A stretch of DNA of 64,000 nt, from NCBI RefSeq assembly GCF_015864825.1, contig NZ_JADYWL010000001.1:558001-622000 (forward strand), given 5' to 3'. Below, in pieces: positions 17,904 through 28,841 of the stretch (position 1 is the first letter of the stretch; every line of letters begins with the position of its first letter). The notes under the pieces were generated by a model. It was given only the letters and a program-made list of their open reading frames with translations, was not told the origin of the DNA and did not search any database. The translations under genes and the position numbers were made by a program. Source of the DNA: Psychrobacter sp. NZS113. Its GTDB lineage: Bacteria > Pseudomonadota > Gammaproteobacteria > Pseudomonadales > Moraxellaceae.

Positions 17904-18710
17904 ATGATGCTATATGTGTGGTTTGTGATTGCAGGGGCGTTTGCTGGCGTGAGTGCTGGATTGTTTGGCGTTGGCGGTGGCATGATTATCGTTCCGGCAC
18001 TGGTATGGATTTTTACCGCATATGATTTTTCGCCAGAAGTGGTGACTCATTTGGCGATTGGTACATCACTGGCGACCATCGTTGTGACCTCGATTAGCTC
18101 ACTCACTGCTCATAATAAGCGCGGCGGCGTACGCTGGGAAGTATGGCGAAAAATGGCATTGGGTTTGGTCGTCGGTAGTCTGGTGGGTGCAGGTGTTGCG
18201 GATATGATTGATGGCAAGGTACTACAAGCCATTATCGGTGTCGGTGCGCTTTTGGTTGCGATCAAGATGCTGTTTTTCTCTAATAAAGAACAGTTGGGCA
18301 AGCCATTGCCCTCGGCTGGTGTCCAGTTTGGTGCTGGTACAGGCATTGGTATGGCATCTTCTATCTTCGGAATTGGCGGTGGTAGTTTGACTGTACCGTT
18401 TTTAAACTGGGCGGGGCTACCGATGAAACAATCGGTCGGTACGTCAGCAGCTTGCGGTCTACCGATTGCATTGGCTGGCGCGGCAGGGTTTGCATGGTTC
18501 GGTCAAGACGTGGTCAACCTACCTGAGGGTACGATAGGGTTTGTGCATATCACGGGATTTTTATGCATCTCAGTGGCGAGCTTTGCCATGGCAAAAGTCG
18601 GTGCCAAGCTCGCCCATGTATTGCCTGCACTGATGCTTAAGCGTGCGTTTGGCGTGTTGTTAGTGTTTGCTGGTGGGCAATTGTTATTGAGCGGGATTGG
18701 GGTGTTATAG
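17904..18710 (+). CDS. sulfite exporter TauE/SafE family permease
   Basis: A 268-residue inner-membrane protein with about eight hydrophobic segments in two repeats. Each repeat has a glycine-rich GVGGG or GIGGGSLTVP motif, as in DUF81/TauE/SafE proteins. Family members export sulfite, sulfoacetate or other small anions. The substrate cannot be read from the sequence and the neighbours give no hint. It is divergent from birA. Confidence 0.85.
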   Translation: MMLYVWFVIAGAFAGVSAGLFGVGGGMIIVPALVWIFTAYDFSPEVVTHLAIGTSLATIVVTSISSLTAHNKRGGVRWEVWRKMALGLVVGSLVGAGVADMIDGKVLQAIIGVGALLVAIKMLFFSNKEQLGKPLPSAGVQFGAGTGIGMASSIFGIGGGSLTVPFLNWAGLPMKQSVGTSAACGLPIALAGAAGFAWFGQDVVNLPEGTIGFVHITGFLCISVASFAMAKVGAKLAHVLPALMLKRAFGVLLVFAGGQLLLSGIGVL

Positions 18711-18762
18711 AAATGATGGCTCCTTATAAAAATACTATGCAAACCATGAGACATAATTAAGT

Positions 18763-19704
18763 ATGAAAGCTGCAGAAAAATACCGCCGTGTTTTCGGCTC
18801 GATGAGTCATCTAAAAGAGCAGCTATCATGGACGAGCGGCCTCTCTAATATGGTAGAGTTTTTGGCATGGGAGCCGCAGCGTATTCTTGGGGTTAGTAAA
18901 AAGCAATATGTGCGCCAAATCATTGAGTGGGCTACCCATCCTGAGCTTGCAGGCAAAAATGTAGAGGAGATTGAGCAGTCAATCATTAAAAAGCTCAATC
19001 AAAAAATGACTGAGTCTGAGCAGCTAGAGACCTATTCAATGCAAACGATGGGTATTTGTAATGTTAGAGAGGCCGTTCGCCGAGTAAAATTCTTTTCTGA
19101 AGATTATCTGAATAAAGAGTTTGATATATTTTTGAGCTTGTGCAGTGATGTTTATCTCGATTTATTTTATCAGCAGTTTATTAGCTTTGAGCCCAATAGA
19201 TCATGGTCGACACATGGTAACAGCGGCATGTTTGAAAACAGTACAGAGCTAAAAGCGATGTATATGGATAACTTAGCCTATAACCATCAAGCGAACGTGC
19301 TGGTAGCAAATGAGTTAAAGCTCGCTGGTCGGAAAAACCCAGACCAAATCCTAAAGTACTGCTTGATGTATGAGCATTTATTAGAGAAAGGCTTTATTGA
19401 GCAGGGTACAAAGTTTTTGCTACTGTTTATCGGTGGTGACGCGCTAAAGCAAAACAAGCAAACGCTCGTAGACCGAGAGCTGGCGTTATGTCATAAAAGA
19501 CCGAGGAAGTATCAGCATCTACTAAGAACAGAGCTGTTAGAAATAGTCGAGCATTTAGAAGTAGCAAGTATCACATGGTCAGATCTTATCGAGTTTAACA
19601 ATCGCTATTTAGCAGAAAATGACACCTGCCAAGTGGAACAAAAACTGCTGCAGGGGTTTCACCAGAGCCTTGAATCAAAATCGTTTATGCAGTTAGCTGT
19701 TTAA
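18763..19704 (+). CDS. protein of unknown function
   Basis: A 313-residue protein I do not recognise. It is predicted soluble and largely helical, with no signal peptide or membrane segment. Visible features are SKKQYVRQIIEWATHP near residue 45, a conserved-looking NREAVRRVKFF-like segment near 100 (NVREAVRRVKFFSEDYL) and a basic stretch HKRPRKYQHL near 245. It begins 52 bp after the TauE gene and ends 66 bp before smc, with only a weak ribosome site. Codon use resembles its neighbours. It could be a lineage-specific gene. Confidence 0.6.
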   Translation: MKAAEKYRRVFGSMSHLKEQLSWTSGLSNMVEFLAWEPQRILGVSKKQYVRQIIEWATHPELAGKNVEEIEQSIIKKLNQKMTESEQLETYSMQTMGICNVREAVRRVKFFSEDYLNKEFDIFLSLCSDVYLDLFYQQFISFEPNRSWSTHGNSGMFENSTELKAMYMDNLAYNHQANVLVANELKLAGRKNPDQILKYCLMYEHLLEKGFIEQGTKFLLLFIGGDALKQNKQTLVDRELALCHKRPRKYQHLLRTELLEIVEHLEVASITWSDLIEFNNRYLAENDTCQVEQKLLQGFHQSLESKSFMQLAV

Positions 19705-19770
19705 CCCTAAAAACCCACCACAATTTCAGGTAGAATAGCCGCCTGTTTTTGCTAAGTTTACTGATTCTTC

Positions 19771-22700
19771 ATGCGTCTAAAATCCCTAAAGCTGGCAGGC
19801 TTCAAATCCTTTGCCAATCCAACGACTTTTACCTTTCGCCATGGTATCACCGCCATTGTCGGACCGAACGGCTGTGGCAAATCCAACGTGATTGATGCCA
19901 TTCGCTGGGTGCTGGGTGAGACCTCTGCCAAGCAGCTGCGTGGCGGCGCGATGAGCGATGTCATTTTTGCTGGTACGCAGGATAAAGCTGCCAAAAGTGT
20001 TGCTAGTGTCGAGCTGACGTTTGAGCATACGCAAGATGAGCATACCGGCATTCGCCATGAGTTTAATCTGTATCAAGAGCTGTCTGTTCGTCGTCAGGTC
20101 AATAAGGATGGGCGCTCAGATTACTTTATTAATGGCACACGATGTCGTCGCCGTGATGTGGTCGATGTGTTTTTGGGTACGGGACTTGGTGCGCGTAGTT
20201 ATGCGGTGATTGAGCAAGGTATGATTGGGCGTATTGTCGAATCTAGCCCCATGCAGCTGCGTGAGTTTATTGAAGAAGCGGCAGGGGTGTCTCGTTATCA
20301 AGCGCGCCGCGAAGAAACGCAAAAGAAGCTAGAGAAAACACAAGAGAACCTAGCACGTCTGCATGATATGCAAAGCGAGCTGGTCAGCCAACAAAAACGC
20401 TTGTCGAAGCAAGCTGCCAGTGCACAGCGCTACGAAGAACTGGCGTTGACGCTTGCTGATATCAAGCAGCAACTGGCCATTCAGCAGCTGTACCAAGCCA
20501 AGCATACGCAGCAGCAGCAGAAAATCGCCCATGAGCGTAGCACTGCCGAAGTTGCTACATTGCAAGCCGACTATGAGACGCTAAAAGCCCAACAAGATAA
20601 GCTCGCCACGCACATTAACCAAGAGCAATGGCTTAAGGATGATGCTCAAAGCGCTCATTATCAGCAGCAGCTCGGCTATCAACAAGCTGAGCACGCGCTG
20701 AGCGATGCCAAATCACAATTGACTGTGATTGAGCAACAACTCGCAAGCTTGGATCAGCAGCGCGCGCAAGCAGTGGATGAGATTGATCGATTAAAAGCCG
20801 AGCAAGCCGAGCAGCAGAATATATTAGAGTCGTTACGCCCACAGCTCACTGAGTTGACGGGTAGACGTGACGCGCATAAACGTAATGAGCAACCGTTACA
20901 GCGTGCATGGCATGACGCGCAAAACCAGTTATCACGCTTGCAAGATAATGCGCGCATGCTTGAACAACAGCAAGCCATCAATAGCCAAGCTCAAAAACGC
21001 CATCAGCAGAACCATGACAAATGGCAGCGCCGCCAGCAAAACTGGCAAAATCTATGGCAGCAATTACAGCAGTCATTATCAACATCTAGCAATAATAAGG
21101 GCTTTGATAAGGGCTCTGATAAGCGCTCTGATGAGCAAGCGCCAACGGATGGACAAAACCTACAGCAGACGTTAGAGACGCAAGTTGCAGAGCTAAACAA
21201 ACAATTGCAGCAGATAGAGCGCCAACAAGACAGCGTAGATGAGCGTCTGTCGGAACTACAACCGCAAGCGCATGATTTACAGCAGCGCTTGAATACGCAG
21301 CAGCGCGAGTTGAGTGAGTATGAGAAGCGTCACGCGGTATTGGCCAGTGAATATGATACCCTGCATCAGATATTGCATCCAAAACCTACACCGCAAAATC
21401 AACAGCAAGCCTCTGTCTCTACAGCGGATAATCTAGAAGATGGCTTGGAAAGTAATGTCGTTAATCGTTATAACGAGTTGGCTATTACCACCTTGCGCGA
21501 GCAGATTGAGCTGAGTGAAAAAGGACAGCAGCACGCGGCATTACTCGATAGTGTCTTGGCATTATGGCTAGATAGTCATGTACTGTTCTCTAACCAATCT
21601 AATCAGCAAAACGTTGATGATGTGAGCAGTGATATTGAGAAAGCGAACAGCTTATGGCAAGTACTTGAGCATGACCTATCGGATATCGTTACTTATCAAA
21701 TAGCACAAAATGAGCAGGCTAATACGGAAGGAAAACCTTCAATAGAGAGTGGTCATAGCTTGTGGTTACCTGCCAAGAATGAGGGAGCTACCAAGCCATT
21801 TTCCAGTAGTTTGCCAGACAGTTTAATTGATAGAGTAATGCCATTATCACAGCTGATTAAGCAGCCAGTATTGGCGCTTTGGCAGCAGTGCTATGTATAT
21901 ATTGCGCAATCAGAAGCAACCAGTCAGCAGACGCTTGAAGACTTTGCTAGTATTTTAAAAGCATTACCATCGTCAGCCATTCTGCTAACAACTGACGGTT
22001 GGCTTATCAGTCGTCAGGGTACGATTAATCTGAGTAAGTTTACAGGTGAGCAAGATAGTCAAGGTGAGAGCAATAGCCAGTTTTTAACACAGCGTTTGCA
22101 GCAGCGTAGCCGCTTGCAAGCATTAGAAGACTTGCTAGATGAGTTTGAAACCAAAATACAAGCTACGCAAAAGACCATTGCAAAGAATCAACGCGACTAT
22201 GATGCGTTAACGGTCAATCTAGAAGAAACGCGTGCACAAGCAGATCAGCTCACCCGTGATAAACATAAATATCAGCAGCAGCTAACGACTCAGCGTGCCA
22301 ATGCTGAGCGCTTACAAGCGGATAGCCAGCGTCTTATGGCGGACAAATCTGCCCTTGAGCAAGAGCAACAAGAGTTAGAGCAAGAGGGACAAGCGCTCAC
22401 TCATGAGCAGCAAGATATTCAAAGCCAGATAGTAGCGCTAACGCCGCAAATATCTGATGCCCGTGCGACCAGTCAGCAACTACAGGCTGAGCGCAGTGAG
22501 CTAAATCGCACGCGCCAAGCAGATGATGATGCATGGCAAGCATTGCAGCTGCGTATTCAACAGAGCGAGATGCGTTTGGAACATAGTGTCAGTAGCCTTG
22601 CACGAGCGACTGCGCAATATGACCAATCGCTACAGAGCGAGCAGCAGCTAAAAGCGAGTCATCAGAAGCAGCAGGATAAGCTACCAGATTTGCAAGCGGC

Positions 22701-23772
22701 ATTACAGACGGCGCAAACAGCACGAGATAAGCAGCAGGTGCTATTGACCGAGCGTGATACGGCATTGGCTGCGCTTAAGCAAAACTATGCTCAGCAGCAG
22801 ACGGCGTTAGATAGTGTGCAGAATACGCTACAAGTTCAGCAGGGTAAGCTTGCTAATCATGCTACTGAGTTGGCACTAAGCATGGCGCGTTTGGACGATG
22901 CGAGCACTCATACGCATAATGCTTTAGAAGCGTACTATAAGGTGAGCCATAAATATAAATCGGAGTCGCATTCAACACAGCACCCGCAGCATCAGCAACA
23001 AGTGATGAGCGTCTCAAACTTGCTCGCTGATTTTATCGCGCATGATCGCCGTGTGCGTCCAGATAAAATCGCAGAGTTGGAGGCTGAACGCGCCACCCTT
23101 GAGCAGCAGCTTAGCAAAATCGGCCCAGTTAATCTCGCTGCAGTGGCAGAGTTGGCTGAGGTCAATGAGCGCCTAGAGCCATTGGCGCAGCAGACAGCAG
23201 ATATTGCAGCCAGTATGCAGACGTTGACGGCAGCGATTGAGTCTATTGATGAGACCACCAAGACTTTGTTTATGCAGACGCTAGATGCGGTCAATACCGA
23301 GCTTGCCAATTTATTTGCCAAAGTCTTCGGTGGTGGGCAAGCCAGTTTGACGTTGAACACAGAAGATATGCCAGCCAACATCCCTACTGACAAACACAAG
23401 TCAGAACAGTGGCGGGCAGGGCTTACCTTAATGGCACAACCAAAAGGTAAGCGTAATAGTCGCCTAGCTGTGCTGTCAGGCGGTGAAAAAACCCTCACCG
23501 CGTTGAGCTTGATTTTTGCGATATTTAAGCAGCATCCCGCACCATTCTGTGTACTCGATGAGGTCGATGCGCCGCTTGATGATGCCAACGTCGAACGCTT
23601 TACCAGTTTGATTCATGAGCTGGCAGATGATTTACAGTTTATTTTTATCAGTCATAACAAACTGACAATGCAGATTGCTGACGAGCTAAAAGGCATTACT
23701 ATGCCAAGCGCAGGTGTTTCTACGCTAGTCAGTGTGTCGTTAGATGAAGCTGAGCGCTATATTACCGAGTAG
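19771..23772 (+). CDS. smc: chromosome segregation ATPase SMC
   Basis: A 1333-residue SMC protein, longer than the usual ~1170-1190. Walker A GPNGCGKSN is at about 31-39. Two long coiled coils flank a divergent hinge at about 580-770. The C-terminal head has signature LSGGEKTLTAL and Walker B FCVLDEVDAPLDD. It works with ScpA/ScpB in chromosome compaction and replaces MukB of enterics. A low-complexity stretch at 443-455 is encoded by three 12-bp repeats (21100-21135). zipA and ligA follow, the standard gammaproteobacterial order. Confidence 0.95.
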   Translation: MRLKSLKLAGFKSFANPTTFTFRHGITAIVGPNGCGKSNVIDAIRWVLGETSAKQLRGGAMSDVIFAGTQDKAAKSVASVELTFEHTQDEHTGIRHEFNLYQELSVRRQVNKDGRSDYFINGTRCRRRDVVDVFLGTGLGARSYAVIEQGMIGRIVESSPMQLREFIEEAAGVSRYQARREETQKKLEKTQENLARLHDMQSELVSQQKRLSKQAASAQRYEELALTLADIKQQLAIQQLYQAKHTQQQQKIAHERSTAEVATLQADYETLKAQQDKLATHINQEQWLKDDAQSAHYQQQLGYQQAEHALSDAKSQLTVIEQQLASLDQQRAQAVDEIDRLKAEQAEQQNILESLRPQLTELTGRRDAHKRNEQPLQRAWHDAQNQLSRLQDNARMLEQQQAINSQAQKRHQQNHDKWQRRQQNWQNLWQQLQQSLSTSSNNKGFDKGSDKRSDEQAPTDGQNLQQTLETQVAELNKQLQQIERQQDSVDERLSELQPQAHDLQQRLNTQQRELSEYEKRHAVLASEYDTLHQILHPKPTPQNQQQASVSTADNLEDGLESNVVNRYNELAITTLREQIELSEKGQQHAALLDSVLALWLDSHVLFSNQSNQQNVDDVSSDIEKANSLWQVLEHDLSDIVTYQIAQNEQANTEGKPSIESGHSLWLPAKNEGATKPFSSSLPDSLIDRVMPLSQLIKQPVLALWQQCYVYIAQSEATSQQTLEDFASILKALPSSAILLTTDGWLISRQGTINLSKFTGEQDSQGESNSQFLTQRLQQRSRLQALEDLLDEFETKIQATQKTIAKNQRDYDALTVNLEETRAQADQLTRDKHKYQQQLTTQRANAERLQADSQRLMADKSALEQEQQELEQEGQALTHEQQDIQSQIVALTPQISDARATSQQLQAERSELNRTRQADDDAWQALQLRIQQSEMRLEHSVSSLARATAQYDQSLQSEQQLKASHQKQQDKLPDLQAALQTAQTARDKQQVLLTERDTALAALKQNYAQQQTALDSVQNTLQVQQGKLANHATELALSMARLDDASTHTHNALEAYYKVSHKYKSESHSTQHPQHQQQVMSVSNLLADFIAHDRRVRPDKIAELEAERATLEQQLSKIGPVNLAAVAELAEVNERLEPLAQQTADIAASMQTLTAAIESIDETTKTLFMQTLDAVNTELANLFAKVFGGGQASLTLNTEDMPANIPTDKHKSEQWRAGLTLMAQPKGKRNSRLAVLSGGEKTLTALSLIFAIFKQHPAPFCVLDEVDAPLDDANVERFTSLIHELADDLQFIFISHNKLTMQIADELKGITMPSAGVSTLVSVSLDEAERYITE
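21100..21135 (+). repeat. three 12-bp tandem units inside smc
   Basis: GGCTTTGATAAG, GGCTCTGATAAG and CGCTCTGATGAG follow one another in frame and encode GFDK-GSDK-RSDE within the first coiled-coil arm of SMC. The unit length is a multiple of three, so changes in copy number would keep the reading frame. Confidence 0.8.
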
Positions 23773-23785
23773 CTCAAATAACTGA

Positions 23786-23892
23786 TATAGTCGAATCTAT
23801 ATAAATCCGCTACATCGTTATCCTCGCTAAGCATACTAATGTGTAACTTGCACTCGGTTTCCTTGTATCGAAATTATTTAAATTCAACTATA
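23786..23892 (-). repeat. 107-bp palindromic interspersed repeat, copy B (minus)
   Basis: Read on the minus strand it starts TATAGTTGAATTTAAATA and ends GATTCGACTATA. Its 28-bp ends are inverted repeats with 22 of 28 positions matching. The core ACAAGGAAACCGAGTGCA is shared with the other copies. It lies 14 bp after the smc stop. Confidence 0.88.
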
Positions 23893-23979
23893 ACTGGCAG
23901 GGCACTGCTAGTGGTATAGTTGAAGTTGAGGTGGTAACGTTACGCAAGTATGTCGGGCTGACGGTAAACGATGACTATA
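23883..23979. repeat. hairpin and possible degenerate repeat copy beside copy B
   Basis: TTCAACTATA (23883-23892) and TATAGTTGAA (23915-23924) pair around an ACTGGCAG/CTGCTAGT inner stem, giving a near-perfect ~42-bp palindrome. The stretch from TATAGT (23915) to ACTATA (23979) has the terminal signature of the 107-bp family but only 65 bp, so it may be a deleted copy. The palindrome is clear; the family membership is uncertain. Confidence 0.5.
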
Positions 23980-24068
23980 TGGTGACGAGCTTAATTAGCC
24001 ATGCTAGACTATTGCCATTTGTCGCCTCTTGTGTATTCCCTTTTGTCATATATTAGGATGTATTTCTC

Positions 24069-25109
24069 ATGACCGCTATTCAGTTTATATTGATCGCCAT
24101 TGCCGCATTTATCATGCTTGCAGGGCTGTTTATGGTCATTCGTAGTTTTAAGCGCCGCAACAGCGCTGAAGCCATGGCGGTCAACTATGATAAAAACGGT
24201 ATTCCCATCATACCGCGACATGAGCGTAACCTCGTGGATCAGCCAGATTTTGATGACACCGTCGCAGGCGAGACCAGTATTGCGCCTGATCGCAGCTATC
24301 TCAATGCAGTCGTTGAAGAAGAGACACTGACTCAACCGCATGCCCATTTCGATGTGAATGTCGATGCACAGCAGACGGCTGGACATAACGATATCATCAG
24401 TGAGTTAAATGACGACCACAGAGACATGGTTGAAGATGATAGCTATGCACGCTGGCAGGATGAGCAGCAGCGTAGCGAAAATACTGAATTTTCAGCAGCA
24501 TCTGAGCAGATAAATGCCGAGCAAGAGCCTGATGCATTTTCCAGCTTGATGTCGGCGACAGACAGTCTGATGCCATCAATTGATACGGTAGAAGAACCGA
24601 GTTTTGATAACAATAGCCCGATTCTCGACCAGCATTTATCAGAGCCTGTTGACGAAGCGCAAAATGGTCCATTGATTAATGCTAAAGACAACATCAACAT
24701 CACCATCTTGCCGCACCAATATCGTGATCGTCCAACCGCGATTATCCGTGGTCGTGATTTATTGAAATTGATTGATAAATACGGCCTACGCTATGGCGCG
24801 ATGAATATGTTCCATCGTTATGAGAAAAAAGACGGCACTGGCATGCTGTGGTTCAGTATGATGGGCATCACCGATAGTGGTATCGCACCTTTTGATCCGC
24901 ATAGTGTGGCGACCAATACGTATCATGGCGTGGTGGTATTCTTATCTTTACCGCATCCGCAAGCGCTGCGTAGCTTCGATAGTATGATGAGCATTGCCTA
25001 TATGATGGCCAGTGATTTGGACGCGATTATGCTAGATGAAGAGAACGAACCAATCACCTCTGAATACAAGCAGCAGCTACGTAATCAAGTCCGCGACTAT
25101 GAAGGTTAG
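24069..25109 (+). CDS. zipA: cell division protein ZipA
   Basis: A 346-residue FtsZ-membrane linker. The N-terminal membrane segment is at about 5-25 (IQFILIAIAAFIMLAGLFMVI), with a short basic patch after it. An acidic, low-complexity linker runs to about 215. The C-terminal ZipA domain (about 215-346) contains INITILPHQYRDRPTAIIRG, GMLWFSMMG and the final FLSLPHPQALRSFD region that binds the FtsZ tail. The position between smc and ligA supports the call. Confidence 0.9.
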   Translation: MTAIQFILIAIAAFIMLAGLFMVIRSFKRRNSAEAMAVNYDKNGIPIIPRHERNLVDQPDFDDTVAGETSIAPDRSYLNAVVEEETLTQPHAHFDVNVDAQQTAGHNDIISELNDDHRDMVEDDSYARWQDEQQRSENTEFSAASEQINAEQEPDAFSSLMSATDSLMPSIDTVEEPSFDNNSPILDQHLSEPVDEAQNGPLINAKDNINITILPHQYRDRPTAIIRGRDLLKLIDKYGLRYGAMNMFHRYEKKDGTGMLWFSMMGITDSGIAPFDPHSVATNTYHGVVVFLSLPHPQALRSFDSMMSIAYMMASDLDAIMLDEENEPITSEYKQQLRNQVRDYEG

Positions 25110-25166
25110 AAGCTTGAAGGCTAAAGGTTACGTAAAGTAAGAGCTGGTTAATATTAGAAGTCATAT

Positions 25167-25203
25167 AAAAGGCAAATAGCGATTGACGTTATTTGCCTTT
25201 TTT
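25167..25203 (+). terminator. terminator after zipA
   Basis: AAAAGGCAAATAGCG and CGTTATTTGCCTTTTTT form a stem with an ATTGA loop and a T-tract. It separates zipA from ligA transcription. Confidence 0.85.
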
Positions 25204-25245
25204 AATGCGCGTTCATTTCTGCAAAATGCTAGAGTCGGTTCAAGA

Positions 25246-25352
25246 TATAGTTGATTCCAAATATTTTCGATACAAGGAAGCCGAGTGCAAGCTATACATT
25301 AGTATGGTTAGTGAGGATGACGATGTAGCGGATTTATATGGATTTGACTATA
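25246..25352 (+). repeat. 107-bp palindromic interspersed repeat, copy C
   Basis: It starts TATAGTTGATTCC and ends GGATTTGACTATA. It is close to copy B along its full length (shared core CCGAGTGCAAG, GTAGCGGATTTATAT). It lies between the zipA terminator and ligA and is followed at once by copy D. An open frame across 25193-25513 is made largely of these two copies and begins inside the terminator, so it is not called as a gene. Confidence 0.88.
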
Positions 25353-27572
<2,220 letters not shown>

Positions 27573-27585
27573 ATGTTGGCGATAG

Positions 27586-27602
27586 GGTGCGCCCAGCGCA
27601 CC
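27586..27602. repeat. GGTGCGC palindrome, copy 1
   Basis: GGTGCGC-CCA-GCGCACC preceded by TAG, 13 bp after the ligA stop. It is one of four short REP-like palindromes between 27586 and 28833. Confidence 0.75.
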
Positions 27603-27824
27603 ATTTGAAAGCTTAATTTGGTGAAGAACAAAAGTCAAAAGCATGGCCTCAGCATCACTTGCTTTAACAGTGGGCAACTATGCGGATCATGAGTTGTATA
27701 TCTTTAATGATGCACTCGGCGCTCGTCCCTCGCGTACAGTTTTCGTCTTCAGCTTTAGCAAAGAGTTACGGTTGCTTCACTCATTCGCGCAAGAATAAGC
27801 ATTTGGCACATTTTTGAGCTAAGG
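27603..27824. other. non-coding stretch after ligA, no gene recognised
   Basis: No frame here has a credible start, ribosome site and family resemblance. The base composition is like the rest of the chromosome. It could be a decayed gene, but I cannot name one. Confidence 0.5.
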
Positions 27825-27843
27825 TAGGGTGCGCTCAGCGCAC
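27825..27843. repeat. GGTGCGC palindrome, copy 2
   Basis: TAGGGTGCGC-TCA-GCGCAC in the same orientation as copy 1. It pairs with copy 3, about 110 bp away and in the opposite orientation. Confidence 0.75.
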
Positions 27844-27951
27844 TTTTAAGAAACGGATGTCCGAGCTTAAAGTATTGTGTGATGAGTAATCGAACGTTAG
27901 ATAATTTATGTAGATAATTACATTTGAGCCACTTTTTCATATTCATGCATT

Positions 27952-27973
27952 GGTGCGCTGGGCGCACCCTACC
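27952..27973. repeat. GGTGCGC palindrome, copy 3
   Basis: GGTGCGC-TGG-GCGCACC followed by CTACC, the reverse orientation of copies 1 and 2 (TAGGGTGCGC becomes GCGCACCCTA). It ends 10 bp from the 3' end of the orphan gene at 27984. Confidence 0.78.
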
Positions 27974-27983
27974 ACTTTATTAA

Positions 27984-28538
27984 TTAATTTAAATCTTGTA
28001 TTTTGTCACCACAATTTTCATCTGTATTCAATGTGTCTTTATCATAGTAGAAGAAAATATTATCAATTCTTTTAAATATGCTACTTATATCAATCTCTGG
28101 ATTCAAGTATACATGTAAAAAAAAGGCATCCATTGCACTTTTAATATACGACATTGATAAAACATCTATCAACCATATGCTACACATTCCTCTACACTGA
28201 CACCTATAAACAAACTCTTTGTCAGAATCAGATATGAAACTAAAATTATAGCTACTTACTTCTTTAAGCTTTTCATAATCACCGTTTAATCTATAGAAAT
28301 TATAGTTAGAATCGTATTCATAAATTTCAATTTTAGCAGCCAGTGAATCGAAATATTTATCTTTTGAAAAATAGTCTCCAAAGGATTTAATACTAGAGAT
28401 AAAATTAGTCTCTATATCAAAGTACTCGTCCATGTGTTCAATACTATTACTTTCTATAAAATCTTCAATATCCATCCAGTTGCTTTTAGTGTTATTAGAT
28501 TCGTAATCATGAATAGTAATAAGAAAGTTGTTATTCAT
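27984..28538 (-). CDS. A+T-rich orphan protein of unknown function
   Basis: A 184-residue acidic protein I do not recognise. It is rich in Asn, Asp, Ile, Phe and Tyr, has no signal peptide, and carries a compact cysteine cluster RCQCRGMCSIW near residue 112. Its DNA is visibly richer in A+T than all surrounding genes. It sits between REP-like palindromes, next to a DUF2283-like pseudogene on the same strand, so recent acquisition is likely. An immunity-type or otherwise accessory protein is conceivable, but nothing in the sequence proves it. Confidence 0.6.
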   Translation of the reverse strand: MNNNFLITIHDYESNNTKSNWMDIEDFIESNSIEHMDEYFDIETNFISSIKSFGDYFSKDKYFDSLAAKIEIYEYDSNYNFYRLNGDYEKLKEVSSYNFSFISDSDKEFVYRCQCRGMCSIWLIDVLSMSYIKSAMDAFFLHVYLNPEIDISSIFKRIDNIFFYYDKDTLNTDENCGDKIQDLN

Positions 28539-28591
28539 TATTTATTTATCTTTTTGAATTAATATCATAACTGTTAATTATGTATTAATCC

Positions 28592-28786
28592 TCATATTAG
28601 TATTTCAATACCAATGACAAAGCCATCACTATCAAAATCTAAATTGATATCTAGCTCTTTTTTGAGATCTAGAATATTGGAAATGCGTACCGTTTTTGAC
28701 ACCTTTTTGTGTGTGCTATCTTCTATTTCATCTTAGCTTGGTAGATAAATGTAGAAGTTTTTATCCAAATTCATTGTTATGTTCAT
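28592..28786 (-). pseudogene. DUF2283-like small protein with in-frame stop
   Basis: Read from ATG 28786-28784 the frame gives MNITMNLDKNFYIYLPS, a TAA stop at 28735-28733, then continues to TGA at 28592. The second half ends INLDFDSDGFVIGIEIL, matching the closing strand of DUF2283/YuzE-type proteins (pattern V-DYDEDG-IVGIEIL). AAGGGA precedes the start. One stop codon separates otherwise collinear halves, so this is probably a recently inactivated gene. It ends 53 bp before the orphan gene on the same strand. Confidence 0.6.
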
Positions 28787-28810
28787 AAGAATCCCTTGTC
28801 TAGTTATCTT

Positions 28811-28833
28811 AGGGTGCGCTAGGCGCACCCTAC
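28811..28833. repeat. GGTGCGC palindrome, copy 4
   Basis: AGGGTGCGC-TAG-GCGCACCCT, the most complete copy, forms a 10-bp perfect stem with a 3-nt loop. It lies 9 bp from the 3' end of the lipoprotein gene and could also act in RNA 3'-end formation. Confidence 0.8.
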
Positions 28834-28841
28834 AAATTAAA

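Noticed and set aside
22992..23588. 198-codon antisense frame in smc
   Set aside because: It is the shadow of the conserved SMC C-terminal head; composition follows the sense codons.
24009..24386. 125-codon minus-strand frame at the start of zipA
   Set aside because: Antisense to the ZipA linker; no family match and no ribosome site.
27755..27967. 70-codon minus-strand frame spanning two GGTGCGC palindromes
   Set aside because: It is a translation of the repeats and intervening non-coding DNA; no start signal.
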